Shown: positions 9,139-17,527 of the stretch, one piece after another | Numbering within the stretch: position 1 is the stretch's first letter | Layout of the letters: each line of letters starts with the position of its first letter | From: Flavipsychrobacter sp. | GTDB taxonomy: Bacteria > Bacteroidota > Bacteroidia > Chitinophagales > Chitinophagaceae | Direction of reading: 5' to 3' | Assembly (NCBI GenBank): GCA_016786565.1 | Contig: JAEUVY010000116.1 | Span: 1 to 49,854, forward strand | Length of the DNA: 49,854 bases | Translations under genes and position numbers: made by a program | Notes under the pieces: model-generated | Databases searched by the model: none | What the model saw: the letters and a program-made list of their open reading frames with translations, nothing else | Told to the model about the DNA's origin: nothing

Positions 9139-9610
9139 GATTTGTGTTTACATTATTGGTCACACTGCGATTCAATATTGATGCAGAATCAACAGTATGA
9201 TGGGTAGAGAAAACGGTATCGAGTTCAAAAAAATGACTATACCCGCAGGCATTAGACACAAAAGTAAGTTGGCGTCTGTATACAAATGTCAGGGTGTCAT
9301 ACAACACGCCTGCCGCAGTATCAGGGGCAAACCTCCACTGGCACGTGTCTGAAAGCGGAGACAAAGACAGCGTGAACCCGGATGCTTTTGCAAAGAAGGT
9401 CCCTGTGCTTACAAATGGTGACATAGGAAAGAAAACTGCGGCATTAAATGCCGTGTCCAATACTTTATCATCAGTAGCTTTCCTAACGCTCTTCATCTTC
9501 AGGATGGCAGTCTTGGGCGTGAGGCAGGGTTGCCGTTCCTGAGTGCACGAAAAGAACAGGCCGCACAAGATCACAACCGGCATCAGACGGTATTTCCAAT
9601 TTTTAGTCAT
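9107..9610 (-). CDS. DUF6452-like lipoprotein
   Basis: 167 aa. The lipobox LFFSC predicts lipidation at C22. The segment YRRQLTFVSNACGYSHFFELD near residues 110-135 is the part I associate with DUF6452, a Bacteroidota lipoprotein family of unknown role. It overlaps the coiled-coil gene upstream by 8 bp and the DUF6048-like gene downstream by 32 bp. The pair probably acts together at the outer membrane. The family assignment is from memory and moderate; the lipoprotein call is firm. Confidence 0.72.
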   Translation of the reverse strand: MTKNWKYRLMPVVILCGLFFSCTQERQPCLTPKTAILKMKSVRKATDDKVLDTAFNAAVFFPMSPFVSTGTFFAKASGFTLSLSPLSDTCQWRFAPDTAAGVLYDTLTFVYRRQLTFVSNACGYSHFFELDTVFSTHHTVDSASILNRSVTNNVNTNHVQVFIRPRP

Positions 9611-9878
9611 TGAGTGTATTCAAAATGCCGTCAATTTCAGAAATGAGCACATCCAATTGCCGGCGCATGTTATCGCGCTCTTCAGCCGACCCGATCGTCT
9701 TGTCAAGATTCACGCTTACCATTCCCTGCTCCAGAGACGCTATGCGTTGCTTGAGGTCAGCCTCGGTACTCTGCTGCCTTGCAATAGTCTCGCGCAGTCG
9801 CTTGTTCTCCGCTTCAAGAGTGGTATGTCGCTTGATAAGCTTTGTCAGCTTCTTGTTCAATTCGTCAAGTGCCTGCAT
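9603..9878 (-). CDS. Small coiled-coil protein downstream of pheT (ZapB-like in form)
   Basis: 91 aa, almost wholly heptad coiled coil in residues 1-50 (LNKKLTKLIK, LEAENKRLRE) with a C-terminal helical tail. Its ATG overlaps the pheT stop by one base (TAATG), so translation is coupled. It resembles small division-associated coiled-coil proteins such as ZapB only in length and composition. In related genomes I recall a similar gene between pheT and zapA, but no zapA is seen here. A structural or division role is inference. Confidence 0.75.
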   Translation of the reverse strand: MQALDELNKKLTKLIKRHTTLEAENKRLRETIARQQSTEADLKQRIASLEQGMVSVNLDKTIGSAEERDNMRRQLDVLISEIDGILNTLND

Positions 9879-12292
9879 TACTCGCGGATTTGTGCGTTCA
9901 GTTTTGTTTTGTAAGCCTCAGTCAATTTCTTCATCAACTGTTCGGTCTCACCATCTGTTAAAGTACGGTCTTGTAACTGGAAAGTATAATTTAATGCGTA
10001 AGATTTTTTACCTGCACCCAGTTTGTCACTCTCAAAAACATCAAACAATCCAAACGACTTCAATTCAGCAATTTTCAACTGACCTGTCACCTCCTGCACC
10101 TGCTGGTAGGACACCTGCTTGTCCAGAACAATTGCAAGGTCGCGCTGCACAGCCGGGAATTTCGGCACCTCGGTATATTTTGTTTTCGCTGCGGCTACGG
10201 CCTGGCACCAAATAGCCCAGTTAATATCAGCAAAATAAACGTCTTGCTTTATATCGAAGATAGACAGCCTTTTCGCGGGGACTTTTGTAACAGTACACAG
10301 TACTTTATTTTTCCACTTCCACACTACCTCATTCGTAGCCGCATCTCCGTAACTTACAGCAACACCAGAAATGCCGCCATATTTTATAAGGTTATCGATC
10401 AGCCCTTTCATGTAGTACACATCAGAGCCTTGTTCCTTGTTCTGCCAATGTTGCGCGCGCACGTTACCGGTCACCCATATAGAAAGGCGGGATTCTTCAA
10501 CATAGGCTGTCTCTGACTTGTGGTAGACGTTACCAAATTCAAACAACTGCAGGTCCGTACTTTTACGGTTACAATTGTAGGCTACTACTTCCAAGCCGCT
10601 TTCCAGCATAGACGGGCGCATGGTATCCAGTTCGCTCGTCAGACTATTGATCATGCGCACCAGCGTGGCGTCATCGGGATAGTATTTGCTGTTAACTATA
10701 GAATTGGTAATGATCTCCTGAACACCAATGCCACACAAAAGCTGTGCTACCCGCTCACGCTCTGCCCTATCGTTCGGCAAAGACTTGAGCAAGGAAATAT
10801 TGAGCCTTTCAGGTATCTGAATGTTATCGAGTCCATCTATCCTCAGGATCTCCTCAACAATATCTGCCGGTTGCAGAACATCCGGTTTGTTCGACGGGAC
10901 TTTTACCGAAATACCTTCTGTAGTTTCGTTAAGCACCGTGAAACCTAAAGCTGAGAGCATTCTCACGATCGCGGCGTTTCCGTAGTCCTTACCACTCAAC
11001 TGGGTAATGTAATCAAACGAAACATCCACAATTACTTCTTTGAGCGGCGCGGGGTACACATCGACAACTGACGAAGCAACATTTCCGCCTGCAACTTCTA
11101 TGATCAACGATGCTGCACGAAGCAAAGCCGGCAAGACGTTGTTAATATCTACTCCTTTTTCAAAGTGCGTCGCGGCATCTGTGCGGAGACCATGATGCAA
11201 CGAAGTGCGCCTTATGGACATAGGCGTGAAGTAAGCACTCTCAAGAAACACAGATGTCGTCTGGTCATTGATGCCACTGTATTTTCCACCAAACACGCCA
11301 CCAATTGCCAGCGGACCGTTGGCATCGCATATCATCAGATCTTCTGCACGCAATTTGCGCTCCTTATCGTCAAGGGCAAGGAACGTTGCTCCCTCTGCAA
11401 GGTGCTTCACAACAATCTTATTTCCCGCAATTTTACTCGCGTCAAAAGCGTGTAGTGGCTGTCCATACTCATGTAACACATAGTTGGTAACATCCACAAT
11501 ATTATTGATACTCCTGATGCCTATGGTCTGCAAGCGCTGTTGCAACCATTCGGGCGAGGGACCTACTTTCACACCTGAAAGGTAGAGACCCGCATATCGA
11601 GGACAGGCATCAACCGCCTCTATCTCCACTGAGATCGGAGAAGTTACTTCCACGGCATTGCCGATGCGAGGGAACCTTGTCTCAAATGCACCACCGCGAT
11701 GATGGGCAAGGTAGGCGCAAACATCACGGGCAACCCCTATATGACTGTTAGCATCAGACCTGTTTGGCGTAAGGCCAATATGTATTGAATAATCGGACGA
11801 TGGAATATTGAAGTATTCGCGTGCACTCATGCCCACAGGCGCATCGGACGGTAGAATCATAATACCTGCATGGCTGCTACCAAGACCAATTTCATCCTCG
11901 GCACAGATCATACCCGAGCTTTCCTCTCCCCTTATTTTAGCTTTTTTTATTAGAAACGGCTCACCCTCAGTAGGATGCACTGTGGCACCAACAGGGGCAA
12001 CGACTACTTTTTGACCGGCTGCAACGTTTGGAGCTCCGCACACTATTTGCCACACCTCCCCATTTCCCGCACTCACCGTTGTCACGCTCAATTTATCAGC
12101 ATTGGGGTGCTTGGCACATGTCAGAACTTCCCCTATAATTAAACCCTGCAATCCGCCTTTTACCTTTTCAGATGTCTCCACTGCTTCCACCTCCAGCCCT
12201 ATGGAAGTGAGTATTTTACTAAGTTCTTCTACAGGGATCTGCCCGACACTTGCCGGAAGGTAATCATGCAACCATTGGTAAGAAATAACCAT
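9878..12292 (-). CDS. pheT: Phenylalanyl-tRNA synthetase beta subunit
   Basis: 804 aa, the usual size for bacterial PheT. It has the N-terminal EMAP/OB tRNA-binding domain (about 40-155), B3/B4 editing domain (about 210-385), B5 domain (about 405-475), the catalytic-like core, and the C-terminal ferredoxin-fold anticodon-binding domain beginning PKFPAVQRDLAIVLD at about 710. With PheS (not in the window) it charges tRNA-Phe in the cytoplasm and clears mischarged tyrosine. It is first of a four-gene minus-strand operon with overlapping ends. A TATCTTTG -7 element lies just upstream. Confidence 0.98.
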   Translation of the reverse strand: MVISYQWLHDYLPASVGQIPVEELSKILTSIGLEVEAVETSEKVKGGLQGLIIGEVLTCAKHPNADKLSVTTVSAGNGEVWQIVCGAPNVAAGQKVVVAPVGATVHPTEGEPFLIKKAKIRGEESSGMICAEDEIGLGSSHAGIMILPSDAPVGMSAREYFNIPSSDYSIHIGLTPNRSDANSHIGVARDVCAYLAHHRGGAFETRFPRIGNAVEVTSPISVEIEAVDACPRYAGLYLSGVKVGPSPEWLQQRLQTIGIRSINNIVDVTNYVLHEYGQPLHAFDASKIAGNKIVVKHLAEGATFLALDDKERKLRAEDLMICDANGPLAIGGVFGGKYSGINDQTTSVFLESAYFTPMSIRRTSLHHGLRTDAATHFEKGVDINNVLPALLRAASLIIEVAGGNVASSVVDVYPAPLKEVIVDVSFDYITQLSGKDYGNAAIVRMLSALGFTVLNETTEGISVKVPSNKPDVLQPADIVEEILRIDGLDNIQIPERLNISLLKSLPNDRAERERVAQLLCGIGVQEIITNSIVNSKYYPDDATLVRMINSLTSELDTMRPSMLESGLEVVAYNCNRKSTDLQLFEFGNVYHKSETAYVEESRLSIWVTGNVRAQHWQNKEQGSDVYYMKGLIDNLIKYGGISGVAVSYGDAATNEVVWKWKNKVLCTVTKVPAKRLSIFDIKQDVYFADINWAIWCQAVAAAKTKYTEVPKFPAVQRDLAIVLDKQVSYQQVQEVTGQLKIAELKSFGLFDVFESDKLGAGKKSYALNYTFQLQDRTLTDGETEQLMKKLTEAYKTKLNAQIRE

Positions 12293-12703
12293 CTAATATC
12301 TCGAATTTCAGCAAAGATAACCCTTCACGATAGCAAAAACTATCCTCGCAAAAAAACGCTTAACAAAATCATTTTTCCACCGTGGTATGTGTACTACCTG
12401 TGGATTATTGTTGGTAACTTTGTGAGGATGTGGAATAAGTCTCTGAATAACCCGACTTATGTTGAAAAACATGTGAATGATATGTGCGTGTGATGCTTAA
12501 AATTATACCAACCGATTTTTTTTGAGGTTCTGTTTTTGGCAACTACATTCGTTGCCTGTCGTTCCGGACTTACTACTTAATACCGGTCTAACAATTTGGT
12601 CATCAGGATTTCACAATCGAGATGAAATGGCACCGGCACCCCTTGAAACATGAAAACACAACAAGATTCGAATATTAACTCATTATAGAATTACTCAGGC
12701 TAA
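12293..12703. other. Intergenic region between divergent pheT and dnaB (411 bp)
   Basis: The only gene-free stretch over 300 bp. It holds the pheT -7 element, two near-DnaA-box 9-mers in the same orientation (TGTGGATTA at 12399-12407 and TGTGGAATA at 12429-12437, exactly 30 bp apart), a TAACTTTG -7-like element at 12415-12422 for dnaB, and an inverted repeat GGCAAC/GTTGCC (12538-12543 and 12551-12556) in the putative dnaB leader. Short open frames here have no coding character. Confidence 0.5.
12312..12319 (-). promoter_or_regulatory. Putative -7 element of pheT
   Basis: On the minus strand the sequence reads TATCTTTG, a full match to TAnnTTTG, 20 nt upstream of the pheT start at 12292. No TTG is found at the ideal -33 spacing. 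Confidence 0.5.
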
Positions 12704-14407
12704 ATGGCTGTAAACATTAAGAAAGAATTCGGCACCTCACGCTCGGCAAACCGAAAACCTGACCTATCGACACTCGTATATGGAAAAGTGCCACCGCAGG
12801 CCCCCGAACTGGAAGAGGCAGTGTTGGGTGCAGCTATGCTGGAGAAGGACACATTTGCGCAGATCCTGGAGATCATTCAAAGTGAAGAGTGTTTTTACGT
12901 TGATGCTCACCAGAAGATCTATGCTGCCATGCGTCGCCTTTTCGACAAAGGCACACCGGTTGACCTTCTTACAATAACAGAAGAATTAAGAAAAAGCAAT
13001 GAACTGGAACTGGTAGGCGGTGCCTACTTCCTCACCAAACTGACCATGAGCGTACTTTCAAGCGCTCACGTGGAGGCGCACGCCCGCCTGGTGATGGAGA
13101 AATTCATTCAGCGTGAACTCATTCGCATCAGCGGATCGGTGATAAGCGAGGCTTATGAAGACAGTACAGATGTGTTCGACCTGCTGGACAAAGCCGAATC
13201 AGGACTTTACGAAATAACCGACAAACACCTGCGTAAGAACTTCAAAAGCCTGCAGGAAGTACTTGTACACACTATCAAAGAAATAGACGAAAGCCGCAAG
13301 AAAACCGATGAGGTGAATGGTGTTCCGTCCAACTTCGCTGCGCTGGACCGAATAACCGGTGGATGGCAAAAGACGGACCTTATCATCCTGGCCGCCCGTC
13401 CGGCTGTGGGTAAAACAGCATTCACGCTGAACCTTGCCATGAATGCCGCTATGAACCCGGGCAAACAATTCCCTGTGGCACTATTCTCGTTGGAGATGGG
13501 CGCCGGGCAGATCGTTAAAAGGATGCTGGCGGCCGTGACCGAGGTGAGCATGAATGCGATAACGAAGGGCAAGATGGCTGAACATGAGTTCATCCAAATG
13601 TCTCAGCGCATGCAGAAACTGGCACAAGCCAAGATCTTCATCGATGACCAGGCTGCTCTTAATATCTTCGAATTACGTGCAAAGGCACGACGCCTGAAGC
13701 AAAAACACGACATTCAGATGATCCTGATCGACTACCTGCAGCTCATGCAAGCAAGCGTGGACAAGGGGGGTAACCGCGAACAGGAGATCAGTAAAATATC
13801 GCGCGACCTTAAAGCACTGGCAAAAGAACTTGAAGTACCCATCATAGCCCTCTCTCAGTTGAACCGTTCGGTGGAAACCCGTAAAGAATCAAAGGTTCCT
13901 CAGTTGAGTGACCTTCGTGAATCGGGTGCGATAGAACAGGATGCCGACATGGTTATGTTCCTTTACCGACCTGAGTATTACGGCATCAACAACAATGAGA
14001 TGGGCGAGGCAGTGGAAGGCGAAACCCATATACACATTGCCAAACACCGTAATGGTAGTACCGGAGAGGTAAAGGTGCGCTTTATAAAAGAATACCAGAA
14101 GTTCGTTGATATGGAAGAAGATCAGTTCGACTCTTTCAAACCAATGGGTGGCGGAGGTGGTAGTGACCCTTCAGGTTTCGGTTCAGGATCGGGATCAGGT
14201 GGAGGATTTGCGCCAACGCGCGACAACCCGTCAGCAGGCATCCGCCGCGACACCAGCGGATTTGGAGACTCCAAGCTATTCATCCCCGGAGGAGGCTTCC
14301 AGACAAAACAATCTAAAGCGAATGACATGAACTGGGAGGACGATGACCTGTCAGGTGCGGGACCGATCCGCCGTCCACCGCAACCGGATGAGGATGCTCC
14401 CTTCTAA
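12704..14407 (+). CDS. dnaB: Replicative DNA helicase DnaB with SSB-like C-terminal tail
   Basis: 567 aa. The N-terminal DnaB domain (about 30-135) and the RecA-fold helicase domain (about 200-475) are intact, with Walker A ARPAVGKTA at 231-239, SLEMG, the Walker B region IDYLQLM, and QLNRSVE. No intein is present. DnaB unwinds DNA at the replication fork and recruits primase. Residues 477-567 are an added disordered tail: Gly/Ser-rich, then Pro/Asp-rich, ending in the acidic tip PDEDAPF. This closely resembles the SSB C-terminal tip (consensus DDDIPF), which docks many replication and repair proteins. A strong terminator follows. Confidence 0.97.
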   Translation: MAVNIKKEFGTSRSANRKPDLSTLVYGKVPPQAPELEEAVLGAAMLEKDTFAQILEIIQSEECFYVDAHQKIYAAMRRLFDKGTPVDLLTITEELRKSNELELVGGAYFLTKLTMSVLSSAHVEAHARLVMEKFIQRELIRISGSVISEAYEDSTDVFDLLDKAESGLYEITDKHLRKNFKSLQEVLVHTIKEIDESRKKTDEVNGVPSNFAALDRITGGWQKTDLIILAARPAVGKTAFTLNLAMNAAMNPGKQFPVALFSLEMGAGQIVKRMLAAVTEVSMNAITKGKMAEHEFIQMSQRMQKLAQAKIFIDDQAALNIFELRAKARRLKQKHDIQMILIDYLQLMQASVDKGGNREQEISKISRDLKALAKELEVPIIALSQLNRSVETRKESKVPQLSDLRESGAIEQDADMVMFLYRPEYYGINNNEMGEAVEGETHIHIAKHRNGSTGEVKVRFIKEYQKFVDMEEDQFDSFKPMGGGGGSDPSGFGSGSGSGGGFAPTRDNPSAGIRRDTSGFGDSKLFIPGGGFQTKQSKANDMNWEDDDLSGAGPIRRPPQPDEDAPF

Positions 14408-14422
14408 AAAAGATCTGAATTC

Positions 14423-14466
14423 ACATAAATAAAGATGCCCTCAGTCGAGGGCATCTTTATTTATGT
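14423..14466. terminator. Strong bidirectional terminator after dnaB
   Basis: A perfect 20-bp stem (14423-14442 with 14447-14466) and an AGTC loop, GC-rich at the apex and A/T-rich at the base so that it works in both directions. It separates convergent dnaB and the lipoprotein gene. Confidence 0.93.
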
Positions 14467-14483
14467 ATAAGGTCGCAAAAACT

Positions 14484-15335
14484 CTACTTGGTCAAAGTAA
14501 GCTGATATACGTGAACGCCAATGTTTAGTTGGGCTGCATTATCACAATCCCCATTACCATAGTTCAACACACGTGTGCCGGTATAACCGTTCACGTTCAC
14601 AACACCCGACTCAGCAAAATCACAGCTGGTACCGAACTGAAGCGGTGTAGCGATATTGAAATTGAACACATGACCACTCGGGCGGGTAAGCGTAGCAGTT
14701 CCTGACACTGAGAAGTAGTCATCAGAACGGTCATTGGTGAGTTTACCACCTATGATCTTACGCATAAGATTACCCGTCCAAACGATGAACTTACTATTCA
14801 CAGGATCAGAAGGGTTCATGTTCATAGAATCATTGAGTTGCACCCTGTAAAACCAGTCGCCTACAACAGTAGTGTCAACCCTTGTTACCTTCACCCATCC
14901 GGTCAACTGGTTACCATCCAGATGATAGTTGTTATAAGTAATGGTGTGCACCTGATTGGTATCGAGATAACGACCGTTGTACTTAATAATTATAGAACCG
15001 CGGCGTTTTCTGCCGTCAGCACAGGTAACATCGGTAGAGCCGAAACGAACGATCAATACCCTTGGGGTGCTGAAAGTATCGACACTAACCGTCACACTTT
15101 TGTCGCCTGCTTTACGAATATATTCTGCGTTATAAAGTGTACCTGCCTGATCAGCAATGGATATCACGTCATTATTCGCAAACTCGATCCTTGAAGCGTC
15201 AGATGCGTACCCGGTGCGGTCATCATCGTCTTTCAGATAGTTGTCGTCGGTGGTTGTTTTCTTACAAGATGCAATTGCAAGTAAAGAAGCAGCCATCAGC
15301 AAAGTGAATTTCCTCAACCCGGTGTTGCGATACAT
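14484..15335 (-). CDS. Lipoprotein of unknown function
   Basis: 283 aa from the Met at 15335, which opens a lipoprotein signal peptide (FTLLMAASLLAIASC); an in-frame ATG nine codons upstream is less likely. After the lipidated Cys comes an Asp-rich linker (DDDDR), then a beta-rich region in which Thr/Asn/Val predominate, with YNNYHLDGNQLTGWVKVTRVD resembling uncharacterised Bacteroidota lipoproteins. No catalytic residues were recognised. It stands alone between a strong terminator and a divergent LysM-protein gene; probably outer-membrane or surface located. Confidence 0.8.
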   Translation of the reverse strand: MYRNTGLRKFTLLMAASLLAIASCKKTTTDDNYLKDDDDRTGYASDASRIEFANNDVISIADQAGTLYNAEYIRKAGDKSVTVSVDTFSTPRVLIVRFGSTDVTCADGRKRRGSIIIKYNGRYLDTNQVHTITYNNYHLDGNQLTGWVKVTRVDTTVVGDWFYRVQLNDSMNMNPSDPVNSKFIVWTGNLMRKIIGGKLTNDRSDDYFSVSGTATLTRPSGHVFNFNIATPLQFGTSCDFAESGVVNVNGYTGTRVLNYGNGDCDNAAQLNIGVHVYQLTLTK

Positions 15336-15569
15336 AGATAATTTTTTAGTGTTTTGGCACAAAGTGATTGTGAAGTTGTGTAATGAATTCGGATGCTAAT
15401 ATACGAATAGTGCCAAATGTTACACAAAAAACAGCATTTTATCTGCCGGCCGGAAAGAATACCATCAAAAGAACTCCGTTGCATAAGCGCCGTCACCGGC
15501 ATCATTTTAACGCTGTTCGTTTCATTTTGGCTGTTATTTGTCGTAATTTTCGGCTTCAAATCCTACTTT

Positions 15570-16436
15570 ATGCGGAAGTTGCTGTTATTCATTTCCTTTA
15601 TTGGTCTTTCACAATTGTCTTCAGCGCAGGATACTGACAGCCTGTTTGCAGTGAAAAAAGACGGGACCTGGGAAATAAAGTACTCAGCAAAAGCAAGGGA
15701 AACTGCGAAAATGCTTGCGAAGAGATTTTATGTACCCGAGGGCCAGCTGGAATTTGCGAACGATGAGGCAACCATGGCCAAGCTGACCGAGGGAGCAACA
15801 GTGTACATTCCGGTAATAAAAGACAACTTTTTCAATATAAAGCCCGCTCCACTGAAAATGAAGAATATCAGGGAGTTGTATTACCAGGTTGGGACAAGAG
15901 ATGATATTGGTATCCTGAGCAGCTATTCTGGTGTGACAAAAGTGGAAATGCGTAATTGGAACGAGCTGAAAGGCAATACGCTCAAACCAGGTACCGTACT
16001 TTTCATTGGTTGGGTGAAGATGATGGCCAAAGACACCACAGACCCAGCTACGCTGGTTGCCTACCCCGCCCCTAAAAAGAAAGTAGTGATAGACACCTCA
16101 GGAAAAGTTCCTGTTCCCGGTGGTCTGGATACCGTATATAACTCGCAGACCAACAACGGCCTCAATGTGCTTACCGAGAAAGGAACTGCGGTGTTTTTTG
16201 AAAAGCCCGGCAAAAGCACCATTTTCTACGCGTTTCACAATGAAGCCGCACGCGGAAGTGTGATAAAAGTTTTCAATCCGGGGTCCGGGAAAACGATCTA
16301 CGTAAAAGTTTTGGGTCCATTACCCGACACAAAACTGTATGCCAATTCAATAATCGGCATCAGCAGCGGGGCAAAAGAAGCCCTCGGCGTAACCGATAAC
16401 AGAACATGGTGCGAACTATCATACGCCGCCAATTAA
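15570..16436 (+). CDS. Secreted LysM protein with RlpA-like double-psi beta-barrel
   Basis: 288 aa. The start at 15570 gives a signal peptide (MRKLLLFISF...LSSAQ); the frame is open from 15417, but that extension encodes an extra hydrophobic stretch and is unlikely. Two LysM-like modules lie near residues 27-70 and 85-140 (ending VYIPVI and VLFIGWV), implying peptidoglycan binding. The C-terminal 85 residues resemble the RlpA double-psi beta-barrel (GTAVFFEKPG ... GISSGAKEALG). The segment matching the catalytic Asp of lytic RlpA (usually VRINDRGP) reads VKVLGPLPD here, so it may bind peptidoglycan without cleaving it. Confidence 0.82.
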   Translation: MRKLLLFISFIGLSQLSSAQDTDSLFAVKKDGTWEIKYSAKARETAKMLAKRFYVPEGQLEFANDEATMAKLTEGATVYIPVIKDNFFNIKPAPLKMKNIRELYYQVGTRDDIGILSSYSGVTKVEMRNWNELKGNTLKPGTVLFIGWVKMMAKDTTDPATLVAYPAPKKKVVIDTSGKVPVPGGLDTVYNSQTNNGLNVLTEKGTAVFFEKPGKSTIFYAFHNEAARGSVIKVFNPGSGKTIYVKVLGPLPDTKLYANSIIGISSGAKEALGVTDNRTWCELSYAAN

Positions 16437-16473
16437 ACATTTCACTCCAGACCTGACTACGAATTAATACTGC

Positions 16474-17523
16474 ATGAAAGTACTGGTGATCCGTTTTTCG
16501 TCTATTGGTGATATTGTACTAACAACACCCGTACTTCGATGCCTGAGAGAACAACGGCCCGATGTGCAGGTACACTACCTGACGAAACTCGCGTTCGCTC
16601 CGATTCTTGGCAACAATCCGCACATCCACCAGATACACTATATGGCTGGTGAAGTGGATGAAATGATCCCGGAACTGCAAAAGGAGAAATTCGATCTCAT
16701 CATAGACCTTCACAACAACCTGCGCACGCTGAGGGTGAAGAAAGCCCTGAAAGTTCCGGCAAGGTCATTCTCCAAACTGAACATTCAGAAGTGGCTGCTC
16801 ACGAACATCAAACTGAACATGATGCCTGATATCAGCATCGTGGACAGGTATATGGACACCGTGAGTTCGCTTGGCGTAAAGAATGACGGAAAAGGACTTG
16901 ACCATTTTCTTCCCGCAGGAAAGGGGCTCGGCAACGGTGATATCCCCATGAGCCATTGGGGCGGATATGTGGGTTGTGTGATCGGCGGATCGATGAACAC
17001 AAAGAAACTGCCGGTGGAACAATGGCGTAAATTCTGCGCGGAAGTACCGTTCCCGGTAATGCTGTTAGGTGGCCCCGAAGACAGGGAAGCAGGCAATGAA
17101 ATTGCGTCGTTGGATCCGATAAAGATCTACAACTCTTGCGGCAAATTTGACCTTAATGAGTCGGCTGAGCTGGTGAAAATATCACGGGTGATCGTATCGA
17201 ATGATACCGGACTTATGCATATCGCTGCCGCCTACGGCAAGCCTATCATATCCCTCTGGGGCAACACATCACCCGAAATGGGCATGTTCCCTTATTACGG
17301 ATACAACAACCTGAAATCGCGCGTGGCACCACAATCAGTGATAATGGAAAAGAAGGAGGTTGGGTGTCACCCGTGCAGCAAGATAGGATACGACAAGTGC
17401 CCGCGAAAACACTTCCGGTGCATGAACGAATTAGACATGCATCAGGTTTCGGAAAGTGTAATAAGGATGTGGACCACACCTGCATCCGGAAACAAATTAG
17501 CTGACCAAAACAAACCTCAGTAA
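16474..17523 (+). CDS. Glycosyltransferase family 9 (ADP-heptose:LPS heptosyltransferase type)
   Basis: 349 aa, typical GT9 length. The N-terminus MKVLVIRFSSIGDIVLTTPV is the family signature, and the sugar-nucleotide site DTGLMHIAAAYGKP starts at residue 244. A CHPC...C...C cluster near the C-terminus occurs in many Bacteroidota members. GT9 enzymes add heptose to the LPS inner core at the cytoplasmic face. It sits 4 bp before another glycosyltransferase, so both probably build LPS core or a surface glycan. The sugar donor is inferred from family only. Confidence 0.92.
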   Translation: MKVLVIRFSSIGDIVLTTPVLRCLREQRPDVQVHYLTKLAFAPILGNNPHIHQIHYMAGEVDEMIPELQKEKFDLIIDLHNNLRTLRVKKALKVPARSFSKLNIQKWLLTNIKLNMMPDISIVDRYMDTVSSLGVKNDGKGLDHFLPAGKGLGNGDIPMSHWGGYVGCVIGGSMNTKKLPVEQWRKFCAEVPFPVMLLGGPEDREAGNEIASLDPIKIYNSCGKFDLNESAELVKISRVIVSNDTGLMHIAAAYGKPIISLWGNTSPEMGMFPYYGYNNLKSRVAPQSVIMEKKEVGCHPCSKIGYDKCPRKHFRCMNELDMHQVSESVIRMWTTPASGNKLADQNKPQ

Positions 17524-17527
17524 GCAA

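Noticed and set aside
10520..10948. 142-codon plus-strand open frame opposite pheT
   Set aside because: Lies wholly antisense to the conserved pheT gene; its composition and lack of domain, leader or context mark it as a shadow.
12293..12703. Replication origin next to dnaB
   Set aside because: Only two imperfect DnaA-box-like 9-mers, no clear AT-rich unwinding element, and no dnaA or other origin-linked gene; kept only as a low-level regulatory observation.
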